This document shows positions 57,601 through 62,140 of a stretch of 64,000 nt of DNA, piece by piece. The notes below the pieces were generated by a model, which was not told where the DNA came from, ran no database searches, and was given only the letters and a program-made list of their open reading frames with translations. The stretch covers positions 1 through 64,000 of the forward strand of contig CAYSPT010000028.1 in the NCBI GenBank assembly GCA_964432985.1, given 5' to 3'. Positions within the stretch are counted from its first letter, which is position 1; each line of letters opens with the position of its first letter. The translations under genes were made by a program, and so were the position numbers. The stretch comes from CAYSPT01 sp964432985 (GTDB lineage: Bacteria; Muiribacteriota; CAYSPT01).

Positions 57601-59845
57601 CGACTCCTCCACCGGCGCCGTGGTCACCGGCGCCCGGGTCCAGGTGCAGGGTACCGCCCTGTACGAGACCACGGGCTCCGACGGGGCCTTCGAGATAGAG
57701 GATGTACCGGTGGCGGAAGGCGGCGAGACGATGACCGTCGACGTGACCGCATCCGGCTACCTCTCCAGGAGCGGTGATGGATCGCTGGAGCGCGGCGGCA
57801 CGGTATCGATCGATTTGGAGCTGACGCCCAACACCGGTACCATAGCCGGTATCGTCACCGACTACTACAGTGGCGAAGCTCTGGAAGCCGCTACGGTCAG
57901 GGTCCAGGGGACCGCTATCGACGCCGACACCGCCTCAAACGGCTCGTACTCCGTGGCCGACATTTTGGTGGATTCCACCGGCACCCGGGAGGTAACCATA
58001 GAGGTGGTCCTGGCCAACTACCAGACCACCACCGAGGTAGTGGAGATCGCCGGCGGCAGCACGGTGAGCAGTGATATCAAGCTGAAGCCCCTCACCGGGG
58101 TGGTAGCCGGTTTCGTTACCGATTCCACCACCGGCGAAGCTCTCAGCGGCGCCACGGTGCAGCTGCTGCAGGGCAGTGTCGATCCGGAGGATACCGACGG
58201 TGACGGCGCCTTCTCCATCGCCGGCCTGAGCACGTCGCTCTTCGCCGGGACCAGCGTGGAAGCCACCATGAACGGGTACTTCTCCAAGGACGTGGCCATA
58301 CCGGCCACCTTCGGCGGCAGCCAGCTCACCGTCAGCCTGAACATACCCATGACGCCGAACACCGCCAAGATCGAGGGCACGGTGACCGACAAGACGAGCG
58401 GGCAGCCTATCGAGGGGGCCCTGGTGCTGGTGGTCGGCACCGGCAAGAGCGTCGACACCGACGAGAACGGTGCGTACGAGATCGCGGATATCTCGATTTC
58501 TTCCGAGGATGGAGAAGACAAGGACCTCCAGGTGAGCAAGGTGGGGTACAAGACCTACACCACCTCCGTCGCCATAACGCTCAACCCGGGTGAGACGGTG
58601 GCCAAGGACGTCGAGCTCGATCCCTCCACCGGCTCGGTGGCCGGCACCATAACCAACTCGGTACAGGGTACTGCTATCTCCGGTATCACCGTGGTGGTCA
58701 AGGGGACCACCTACTCGGACGACACCGGAGAAGACGGGACCTACTCGATCACCGGTATCTCCGTGGAGGTCGGCACCACCAGGGACATCGAGATCATGGC
58801 CAGCGGTTCCGGGTATGTCGCCGGGGAAAGCGACACGGTAACTCTCTCTCCCGGTGAGCGGGAGGTCGTGGATCTGGCACTAACGCCCAACGTGGGCAGC
58901 ATAGCCGGCCAGGTGGTGGATTCCTCTACCGGGTACGGTATGACAGCGGCCACCATCAGGATTCTCGGGACGGGCTTCGAGCAGACCACCGAAGCGGACG
59001 GAACATTCCTGATTCAGGACGTGCCGCCCCAGCAGGGCGCTACAATAGAAGCGGCGGCACCCGGGTACGCCAGCGTCGCTCTCGGTGTGACCATAGAGGC
59101 CGGCAAGACCTCCCAGGTCAACTTCACCTCAGACGATGCACTGGATCCGCTGTGGGCCAACGTCGTCGGGATCGTGTACGACTCCGGCGCCAGCGGTACC
59201 GTGGACCTGGGCGACGGCAACGTCGTACGCGGACTGCCGGTACCGGGAGCCATCGTGTCGTTTGACAACGACATCAACTCCTACACGGTGGCCACGGGGA
59301 CTGACGGTACCTTCTCCATCGGCAACATCCAGGGCGACACGGAGAACGGCTACGAGTTCAGCGCCGTCAAGCAGGTGTTCGCCATCGGCTCGCTGGCGGA
59401 CCCGGTCATCATCATGCCCGGCGCCACGGTGGAGGTCAACATTCCCATTCAGCTCGGCGCAGAAGAGCTGGGTCTGGAAATCATCGGTCTCGTCTGGGAT
59501 AGCGATGATACCGGCGGAGACATAGATGTGGGCGACGCTGCCGAGGCGGACGCGATAATTTCCGCCGGTACCGGTCTGAGTACCACCAGTATTGCCTACA
59601 CCGTCCCGGCCAGCGGTACCAACCCGATGACCAATGGCGAGTACATCAACTTCATCCTGTACGTACCGGTACCTGAAGGCGCCACCTCGGTCTGGTACTT
59701 GATGGAGGCGCAGGACGCAGCGGGTGCGAAGTTTGCTTCCCAGATCGTCTACTTCCTCTTCGACGAGACGGACTCCGCCTGGGTGCAGACCATTCCGGCT
59801 GGCACTCCGGCCGGGACGCGCCGTGTCAACATGCCGCTTGAGTAA
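39686..59845 (+). CDS. Giant 6719-residue lipoprotein of tandem carboxypeptidase-regulatory-like repeats
   Basis: I chose TTG 39686 because GGGAGG lies 9 nt upstream; ATG 39695 is three codons later. The signal ends in LTIGC (Cys29), a near-consensus lipobox, so it should be lipid-anchored. By eye the mature chain divides into about 75 Ig-like/CarboxypepD_reg-like units of roughly 85 residues: about nine diverged units, 65 regular units (42569-59158) and a distinct C-terminal region. The consensus runs GSIAGQVTD, GISGATVRVxGTxLxTTT, DGSYTITDVP, GTTVEAxAxGY and AGETTTVDLxLxP. It is very rich in Thr, Ser, Gly and Val, with almost no Cys. A Gly/Pro hinge lies near residue 250. Predicted shape: a very long rod on the cell surface, perhaps an adhesin or scaffold. 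No catalytic domain or C-terminal sorting signal was seen. Confidence 0.93.
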   Translation: MKKMRNAIGVVFVTLFFTVLAAITLTIGCAPPEELGSTVVIPPSGPSSPTGGPTTLQGKVVEASWTKPERGLTGVQVTCIITGGDNLTTTSSDAGLYVLYNIPIGTHVLRFFKANYEISDVQVVIASTDVGKTKTVTPDSRCYRRDMDTSKGMIQGQVMDENGNPLDGASVKTDLRDPTTGQPYSATTTSVGMPKAGMFQITIPAGATYNLTISKTGYVTYKLKSPVTNLVPKRLAVTDIGPVQLSPTTPGPGGGDDPGGGDTPGPAPTDAKFRPLKGRVVDSVTKLGLNGVKVETEVGLTSYTASDFIHTGVFMYPLAPVGTYRLFATPPPNLGYDPLERGIEVTVPPGSGTYELSQFIELQKSTEDVARVFGQVKDTVSGQPINGATVELGGQITFTGRIGDHYGMYEFPRVRTSTISYYVTVRQTGYIPISQTVKVENANSEYLVNFKVEPFTSDPDRGIVPGTVIESGSFEPVASAKVWIETWDGLPLRFNDDEPPKPDINGTGATVEAMTVVDGSFVFQNIPPTPTTPPQYYNFRADAGAAFLPGYAAGIVVEEGKVTDPPVRIELTGIRGTMSGYIYEDKNGNSAYDKGEGIPGATIEIFGMEDQHSTRTRLDGWYKLEGVPLTRPDEGYFLVAGAGDYLPSAYEDEVPLTPDNPDRDDIDISLRPAKIEGLGHVSGVVTDAYGNILQGISIELDFIYQREGVYAVEVTRFDGSFFMVNRAEGSFLIRAGQNVSDKYIPVLKEVKVTEGKVEDVDFTLNSQSRQLRGTVTDDATGLPLMGVEVIVLDIPKDKQEKLTTTTAANGSYVLPKMPVGSGWRIQFSKDNYDTWVEIIDVRMDEFRYTDGATFDDLDVQLALIVGEIAGVVYEDENSNGTREIGEDTPIQGINVYLLDEGNKKIQSRVTGTDGKYKFSRVPIGLFTIEVEHEDYWKKSEPFTMNKDNLAMSLDFILALKRGDIAGVISDKDTEDGIPGVTVELMGTDWAVLTDSSGAYMFTDIPEGTYNLIAYSITYETGTSSGVNVVAPKTTTDNSTMFSLTRKTGSIAGQVVDSESQVGVASASIVVVGTALTTLSSTDGLFTFSKVPIGTLYTLKAAKVGYGVNQVVGLEVKASRTTSQDIELTAGTGSVVGVAKDDDTSQGLAGVSIEVVGTDYRTITVANGSYTMADLPIGNYQVIAYSISYELASVTGVEVKAGEITSVKDFDLTAKVGTIAGQVTDAETGAGLSGVLIRISDSTKSTTTGADGSFNITGVRVGSGYLATFTKSGYQKAEATDITVLPGKTADASQVMTIGTGIIAGTITDKSTNLGIEGATVEVVGTTFKVTTSPSGAYRIEDLPEGIYTIIAYHNDYDTGRLSSLQVAAGVIKSTGTSMQLTKKKGMIAGEITDESTGMGIVNATIRVSGTTMEASSNEFGNYSLNRVPQGTGYTVEVFASGYERASQGGVSVLANQTSIADLALTSKSGSVAGQVYDKSTGKVVPDAIVRVYRTSLQERTGGDGSYVISDIPTSVSGTTVEAAAADYTTEQVGGVPVTAGMTTTVDIGLSPTTGAVSGLVYNQTTGDGIAGAQVRLKGTSLTTTTDFAGTYTMIQVPLFPDGTTIEAVAVQFQRGETSGVVTRAGETVTADVMLQPTAGSVAGQVVEKGTGIPIKDALVRLSGAPSAQSKTAEDGTFKLEGIPIAASGSTLEVTAVGYQRVTNSGTTVLPGQTTSVNFEMEQGTGSLSGTITDERTGAGIGAAEVRLLGTSFNQITASDGIYKMEGVPVMYGTTVEVLATGYTTVKVGSVDIEPGKRTHIDIILSPTSGTIVGQVRNAYTSMEIESAQVRIMGSRLTTATDKSGYYTFDSVSTSLDGNTVEVSAVGFDTFRQADVSVNSGEITTVNIDLIPSTGSLAGRIIDEVSSDVIKGATVRLMGTSYTTMTNDSGEYSITNIPTIHSGKTLEVSATGYALKRVEDIDIVPGTIASNDVELSSRVGMVAGDITEALSGQPIESAIVRIMDTFFSTQTDKTGHYEITDVPAAAGYTVEVVVTGYGYQQEGAVTIPAGGVATVNVALTANVGTLAGQVRDSLTVLGLKGAKIRLLGSRFSTTTDDSGYYEFENLPDSLSGNTLEVSKSDYETATAGNVQIIAGGISTQDVSLDPSTGSLAGRVADEVSGDEVKDATIRLIGTSYTTSTDAQGEFTITGIPALHSGKTVEVTASGYAVKLVENIEIVPGTISSYTVELSSQVGVVAGDITDSVSGQPITGATVRIVDTYFSAQTNNVGRYEIKDLPATDGYTIEVVATGYGYAQEGSVTIPSGGVATVNVSLVANVGTLTGQIRDALTGMGLPKASLRLLGSRFSTLSDTSGYYLFEDLPDSLSGNTLEVSMAEYETAYAADVDITPGGVTTQDVSLQPSFASLSGTVTDRVSGDPIEKASIRIVATSYTATTASNGTFLISDIPILHSGKTVEVDAQGFALQLVEDLQLVAGTITSLKVELSSQVGIVTGDVTESLSGQPIDGAIVRIVDTYFSTETDKNGRYEITDVPATSGYTLEVVVTGYAYQEEGGVDVPSGGVATVNLALSANVGTLTGQVRDALTAVGLQSARIRLIGSRFTTSTDSTGYYLFEDLPDSLSGNTLEVSKANYDTATSDNVEIVAGGITTRDINMEPSIGSLAGRVTDEVSDSTVDGATVRLMGTSYTTTTDGKGEFLISGIPSLHSGKTVEVSVQGYATKLVEDIEIIPGTVSRIEVQLSSMVGTVAGEVTETVSAQPVKDAIVRLVGTMFSTKTDSMGRYEITDIPAEDGFTIEVVATGYATGQQGGVNIPAGGVVSTNVSLTPSVGTLVGTVKDSITLEGLKSAKITLLGSRFSTVTNDQGQFEFEDLPVTLNGNTLEVSLSSYSTYQETNVRIAAGEITSLDITLDPTTGALVGRILDESTKKGVGDALVRILGTSYSGTSNSSGSVGSYSLTAIPIIHSGKTVEISLLGYATKQEGGMALVAGTTTTMDVELIRTMGTITGQIKNAVSGDAVADVTVRITGTGFSDATDANGVYELTDIPAATGYTVEAMSLGYSSSDQGGVEVVASGVVIVNLTITADVGAVAGQIMDAGPNTPIDDVIVKIGGTSLAKFETTTDAEGFYAINEIPLNMDGLTIELFHPDYQPKSEINVAVVAGQVTKVDSSLTSNTGTIAGYIIDATTENGIQGATVKLKGTEYEELTTFDGSFTITDVPLPYAGRTIEVRMEGYFMQSQSNVALTAGETTFVNLELKKRVGSVTGTVYSTVEGIGLNNAIVRVVGTDLEDITTADGRYTITNIPVQVDGETTEAMSALLSGYGEQEKTVIIYAGSTSVLDFELTEQTGGIAGVVSDEGTAEGVSGATVRIIGTSVTTKTDGDGFYTITDLHVTTGATVEARASGYQSVTQGNVEIPAGSVTTVDIRLQKSTGNLGGQITDSSTGNGIGGATVRIVGTSKSAVTDAVGVYRIDGVPVISGTTIEVTAANYQRGSVGGITINAGEIISQDITLDPTSGSITGIVTDSKSTNGISGATVRIIGSALAEVTAGDGTYTITGVPVYLDGTTVEVTTSGYRQSRQSDVEVGPGAVTTVNLEMIRSIGSIAGVVTDKSSGSGLSGAVVRIKGTSLSIVTGPDGSYLITDVPTVTDTTVEAFATGYLSSSVASVDILPAETSTVDFSLSPTKGSLVGQITDSTTKSGISGAVVRVTGTSLVTTTASDGTYDIPEVPITSGTTIEAFKIHYDLGYRSNVVIESGTTTTADLELTPSVGVIVGQVIDQSTKQGISGATARVYGTMLYEITAEDGSYTITEVPVSTSGLTVEATARGFERGYTSGIVVDPGATTTSVDIIISPTAGAIAGQIIDQSTGDGLGGATVRVAGTFLSATTATDGSYVITNVAITSGTTIEAVAVGYETKAEMNVEVKAGATTTVDMSLVPKRGDIAGIVTDKSTAQGISSAVVRVGGTSLVAITTTDGTYSITGIPVMTATTVEAIASGYSPSEILSITINPGESTTVNISLELTTGSVAGVVRDRKTAKGISSAIVRVLGTALSTTTNESGTYLIENVPVITGTTVEAVAGGYTLNSASDITVVSGTTSTADINLDPNVGIVTGQITDAGTSAGIEGATVRVAGTALSITTSENGSYTIEEVPVLTGTTVEVFASNYQKGEQPDVDIIAGEAVLVNIQLEPTTASLSGVVVDTKTGSGLSGATVRVAGTALSANTESDGSYTITAVPIGISGTTVEAFRTGYDKDTALNVQFLPGETTTVDLSLLPSTANISGVITNRATGQAISASTVRVSGTSLFAVTGDDGAYTITAVPVGVSGTTVEASATGYTANQELNVELVAGETTSVDIELLPRVGNLTGQIIDSTTQGGVSGAIVRVVGTLLSEETDEDGVFTIIDVPIMTDGTVEAFIVGYTKGVQGGVDVLPGEAATVDIEISPNIGTLVGQVTNASTFVAISGASVRIAGTALSTTTDADGIFLIESVPIGTGKTVEAYAAGFVTDREGGVSVSQGAVTTVDLSLYPSMGVMAGQITDSSTGNGISAAIVRVSGTSLAANTGDDGTYTITSVPARTGITVEVSAVGYQRNSSGGLEVKYGETTIVDLSLTPNYGSIVGIVTDGSTGAGLSTATIRISGTSLSTTTNNSGEYEFESVPIGASGATVEAYATGYTSANEGSVSVVAGEVTMVNLSLLPNTGSISGIVSNQATGSGVSAATVRILGTSISKTTGADGSFTIEDIPITTGTTIEAYLTGFDSTTQGGVAVNAGETTNVDLELVPKTGTLVGLVLDQTTAEGISGAAVRVMGTSLSAVAAADGSYSITDVPVMTGGTVEAFSSGYRSASEGSVDVGPGQTTSVDLELIPTTGIVAGQILNQATGTGLSGATVKVAGTALQTNAASDGSFTITGVPTTSGTTVEAFASGFVAGETGGVEVNPGEASTVTVYLTPNTGVIAGMVTNSKTYLGISGATVRVGGTQRQATTDGNGMYNITDVPVTTNATTVEVFYSGYTSVKEGDVQVKAGETITVDLALTPNVGSIAGVIRKSGTSTPISGAMVRVMGTALFSTTSGEGDYNITDVPVMDTTLEVSAQGYQIKDDVTVTVNSGEVATVNVDLAPGTGSIAGVVSDGTTAQGLSGATVRVSGTDLSITTAADGTYTIPDVPLMTGVTVEAFATGYQDEGSGNLVIAVESGSTTTADLELNPLTGGIVGVVTDASTGDAISGASVRVMGTSLSTTTEGNGAYTQAAVPTKVSGTTVEFFAPGYQSGTVLSVTITAGEFTTVNKALDPTTGDITGRITDSKTSAGVSGATVRIAQTALSDGTDADGIYTITGITVKTGGATVEAFMTGYTSNNVNVTVLAGSVTTVDLSITPNVGSIAGQVIDATTAAPIEGAKVRVAGTQIERTSDEDGLYLITNVAAGTGITLEATAANYTSEEVGGVTVSAGSTTSQTIGLRPITGSLVGQITDVSTGSGITNATVRVVGTEKTGDTQDETGQYTITGIPVDSAAEIQVITIGYSTETNVVAIVGGQASVLDFEMSPKTGTITGFVKDSVTNQGVSEVLVSILGTALSEETDEDGVFTITAVKVKGGSGYTLEARHSNYTVGSTTGITVEPGETTSVSLTFDPNTGNLVGQVVDSGTGESISTATVRIAGTSLSATSDVAGAYEITDIPLDGQTEEVTVTFTAPNYTSITGATIEIVYGQTTLLDQQLTPNYGAVAGTVMDSGSGAALTTATVRLLGTLRSANVDGSGNFEITNVPVKTGIVAEATASGFGTATVEVTMTAGSTTTVVLQLTSATGTIAGLVTDELDGHGISGATVRVVGTSLQETTNEDGFYEITDVLADSAGGASVEVTATNYAMGKSRETITAGSTAIIDVTLEPNVGHLSGLVIDADTGQAISGANVSVVGTQHEVAADGSGVWEITDIYVDLDSGTSIGVTLEVSVPEYETLEQNVTVTRGVKVYSQLELQGVTGTITGQVTDSSTGAVVTGARVQVQGTALYETTGSDGAFEIEDVPVAEGGETMTVDVTASGYLSRSGDGSLERGGTVSIDLELTPNTGTIAGIVTDYYSGEALEAATVRVQGTAIDADTASNGSYSVADILVDSTGTREVTIEVVLANYQTTTEVVEIAGGSTVSSDIKLKPLTGVVAGFVTDSTTGEALSGATVQLLQGSVDPEDTDGDGAFSIAGLSTSLFAGTSVEATMNGYFSKDVAIPATFGGSQLTVSLNIPMTPNTAKIEGTVTDKTSGQPIEGALVLVVGTGKSVDTDENGAYEIADISISSEDGEDKDLQVSKVGYKTYTTSVAITLNPGETVAKDVELDPSTGSVAGTITNSVQGTAISGITVVVKGTTYSDDTGEDGTYSITGISVEVGTTRDIEIMASGSGYVAGESDTVTLSPGEREVVDLALTPNVGSIAGQVVDSSTGYGMTAATIRILGTGFEQTTEADGTFLIQDVPPQQGATIEAAAPGYASVALGVTIEAGKTSQVNFTSDDALDPLWANVVGIVYDSGASGTVDLGDGNVVRGLPVPGAIVSFDNDINSYTVATGTDGTFSIGNIQGDTENGYEFSAVKQVFAIGSLADPVIIMPGATVEVNIPIQLGAEELGLEIIGLVWDSDDTGGDIDVGDAAEADAIISAGTGLSTTSIAYTVPASGTNPMTNGEYINFILYVPVPEGATSVWYLMEAQDAAGAKFASQIVYFLFDETDSAWVQTIPAGTPAGTRRVNMPLE
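42569..59158 (+). repeat. Array of 65 regular ~255-nt coding repeats
   Basis: Each unit encodes 82-89 residues starting at G(S/T)(I/V/L)xGxVxD. Units are diverged at DNA level, which explains why this part assembled while short exact repeats broke the assembly. The count was made by eye on the translation. Confidence 0.88.
45110..48928 (+). repeat. Five copies of a three-unit super-repeat (about 764 nt each)
   Basis: Units follow the order A-B-C five times. A has GSRFSTTTDDSGYY and DSLSGNTLEVS. B has GSLAGRVxDEVS and LHSGKTVEV. C has VAGDITxSxSGQPI, VDTYFS, RYEITDVPA and PxGGVATVNV. Neighbouring parts of the protein do not show this order. Confidence 0.88.
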
Positions 59846-59848
59846 TGT

Positions 59849-62050
59849 GTGGCTGGTGTGTTGCTCGGAGAGCCGTGCGGTGTTGTGAACGCTGAAACTG
59901 AAAAAAAGAAACGGGCCGGTTCAACCGGCCCGTTTCTCTTGTACTCCGCCCTGGTGGCTAATGCCATCTTCGCCTTCCCGTTTACCACCGACGGGATGCT
60001 GAAGCCGAAAGTGTGGGTGCTTCAGGCGGCGGCCGCGTGCTGTGTGCTCTTGATGCTGCGGTACGGTCGAAAACCGGCTGCCACCAACGGTCCGGTCTGC
60101 TTTCTTTCGGCCTTTGTCGGCTGGAGCGTTCTGTGCGGTGCGGTCAGGCTCTGTTCCTCCGGAGCGATGAAACTGAACCCCCACCTGTTTTCGGAAAAGA
60201 TTCTGGTAACCATCGCGCTGCTGGTGGTGTTCGTAACGGCCCGGGCATTCCGGCTCACACCGGGACAGAGGCTCCGCCTGGCGTCTTTGGCCGGGCTTAC
60301 CGCCCTGGTGCTGGCAGCCGTGGGGATTGCCCAGTTCTCCGGTCACGACATCTTTCCCGGAGCGCTTCGATCCAGCCGAATGAGGGTGTATTCCCTGGCC
60401 GGCAACCCCAATTACCTGGCCGGATCATTGGCCTGTCTGGCTCCGCTTTCCCTGTACTGGGGTCTCAGCGGCGGCTGGTTGAGAAAGCTGGCCGGCAGTG
60501 CGGTGGTCGGTGCCAGCGTAGTGTGCCTGCTGCTGACACAGTCGAGAGGCGGTTGGCTTGCGTTTGCCGCGGCGATAGTGGTGATGACTGTTATGTGGCT
60601 GAGATGGCGTCTCCGGGAAAATGAAAACCCCAACCACCCCTTCGGTATACGGTGGTTGAAAACCCTGGCGTTGCTCCTCTTGCCGATTGTAGTCGGAGTG
60701 CTGATTACCGTCTTCCTCTGGAGTGACACCCTGAAGCTGCAGGACCGGGTGCGGTCGGCCTTTGACTCCGGCAGCCAAAATATCCAAAAGCGGATGCTCA
60801 TGTGGAAGCTTGCCTGGAGCATTACCTGCGATCACCCGGTAATCGGTGTCGGTCCGGGAGGGATACGGGAGCACTACCTTAACTATCAAAAGCGGTATTT
60901 CAGCAAGGGGCACGAAGACCGGCGGAAGGTCTCAGCCACGCCGAGTCATATTCATAACGATTACCTGGAGATCGCCGCCGAGACCGGATTTCCGGGTATC
61001 ATACTGTTTATTGCGTTTCTTTGGGCCTGTATCGTTGATGCTTTCGGGCGGCCCCCACCGCCTAGAGACGGGCCGATGCCGGCCCGCGAGGGACTATGGT
61101 GCATTGTGCTGGCAGGCAGCTGCGCGGCATGTCTCACCCACGCGCTGGTCAGTTTCCCGTTAAATCTCCCGGCCCATGCCGGGCTGTTATTTCTTTCTCT
61201 GGGCCTGCTTTCAGGAAACAGAACCGCCGGTGGTTTTTCGACGAAGAGTTGGAAACTGATTTCCGGACGAGGCCTGTTAACCGTTCTTCTCCTGCTGGTA
61301 ACCGGTGTATACCTGGCCGCTGCCGGTGTGCTGGCGGCTGAGGATGTACACGTACGCTCAGCACTGGACCGTTTAACGGAAGGTGATACGAAGGCTGCTG
61401 CGGGATACCTGGACCGTGCGGGACACCTCGATCCGTATGACGCCAGGATTCCCTACTATCGCGCTCAAGCAGCATCCCAGGACAAAGACAGCGGCCGGGC
61501 ACTGGATTTGTACACCAACTCGCTTCAACTCCAGAGCAATTACATGGCCCATTACAACCGCGGGGTCCTGTACCAGAACAAGGGATTGTGGCACAAGGCA
61601 CGCGACGAATACGAAACGGCGCTTGGATTGTACCCACGGTTCGGCGAAGCGGCGTATCTCCTCGGGCATGTCCTGGAGCATCTCGTCGAGCTGGATGAAG
61701 CGTATCTCGCCTGGACACGTGCCTCGCGGGACAGCCGCAGTCCGGTTATAGAAGCGGACTACCGGCTCGGGTCCCTGGCCCAGCGGCGGGGGCAGAAAGA
61801 AGCAGCCGTCAAGCATTACAACTGCTACATTTACGCTTGCTACAAAGAAATTAAAACAATTCAAAAGGATGTTACCCGCTTGATGGGCGGTCCTCCTACG
61901 GACGCCTCTTCGCTTGATGACGCTCCTCCCGAAGTTATCAACCTGCTGCGCAGGCAGAACAATCTGATGAAGACCATGCAGCAGGGAGCGAACTACCTGC
62001 ACTCCCAGGGAATAAAACCTCCCCCGTTCTTCAAGTATCCTCGAATGTAG
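59849..62050 (+). CDS. O-antigen ligase (Wzy/WaaL/PglL-like) family protein with C-terminal TPRs
   Basis: Up to 733 residues. About 12 membrane helices occupy residues 30-500, with AGNPNYLAGSLACLAPL, the Wzy_C-type TQSRGGWLAFAAA, and VIGVGPGGIREHYLNYQ and HIHNDYLEIAAETGFPG in the large periplasmic loop. The C-terminal ~200 residues are TPR-like (KAAAGYLDRAGHLDPYD, ARDEYETALGLYPRFGEAAY). Members ligate glycan chains to lipid A or, in PglL types, to proteins. The start is unresolved: GTG 59849 lacks a ribosome-binding site, and a terminator-like hairpin at 59908-59936 lies inside the first 30 codons; a TTG at 59939 just after the hairpin is an alternative. The 3' end is duplicated downstream. 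Confidence 0.87.
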   Translation: MAGVLLGEPCGVVNAETEKKKRAGSTGPFLLYSALVANAIFAFPFTTDGMLKPKVWVLQAAAACCVLLMLRYGRKPAATNGPVCFLSAFVGWSVLCGAVRLCSSGAMKLNPHLFSEKILVTIALLVVFVTARAFRLTPGQRLRLASLAGLTALVLAAVGIAQFSGHDIFPGALRSSRMRVYSLAGNPNYLAGSLACLAPLSLYWGLSGGWLRKLAGSAVVGASVVCLLLTQSRGGWLAFAAAIVVMTVMWLRWRLRENENPNHPFGIRWLKTLALLLLPIVVGVLITVFLWSDTLKLQDRVRSAFDSGSQNIQKRMLMWKLAWSITCDHPVIGVGPGGIREHYLNYQKRYFSKGHEDRRKVSATPSHIHNDYLEIAAETGFPGIILFIAFLWACIVDAFGRPPPPRDGPMPAREGLWCIVLAGSCAACLTHALVSFPLNLPAHAGLLFLSLGLLSGNRTAGGFSTKSWKLISGRGLLTVLLLLVTGVYLAAAGVLAAEDVHVRSALDRLTEGDTKAAAGYLDRAGHLDPYDARIPYYRAQAASQDKDSGRALDLYTNSLQLQSNYMAHYNRGVLYQNKGLWHKARDEYETALGLYPRFGEAAYLLGHVLEHLVELDEAYLAWTRASRDSRSPVIEADYRLGSLAQRRGQKEAAVKHYNCYIYACYKEIKTIQKDVTRLMGGPPTDASSLDDAPPEVINLLRRQNNLMKTMQQGANYLHSQGIKPPPFFKYPRM
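59908..59936 (+). terminator. Terminator-like hairpin after the giant gene, within the apparent 5' end of the ligase gene
   Basis: GAAACGGGCCGGT and ACCGGCCCGTTTC form a perfect 13-bp stem with a 3-nt loop, preceded by seven or eight A and followed by TCTTGT. It could end the giant transcript or attenuate the ligase gene. Confidence 0.7.
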
Positions 62051-62105
62051 AGACCCCATCACTCACAGGGAATAAAACCGCCTCCCTTTTTCAAGTATCC
62101 TCGAC
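62001..62105 (+). repeat. 60-nt spaced duplication of the ligase gene 3' end
   Basis: The sequence at 62001-62045 (ACTCCCAGGGAATAAAACC ... TTCAAGTATCCTCGA) recurs at 62061-62105 with about five changes. The stop codon TAG lies between the copies. Confidence 0.92.
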
Positions 62106-62140
62106 GGCAACTCGTGAAATAGGCGGACTAGTATGGTATC

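Noticed and set aside
41102..59277. Many long minus-strand frames opposite the giant gene
   Set aside because: They are shadows of its repetitive codon pattern; they lack ribosome-binding sites and recur with the repeat period.
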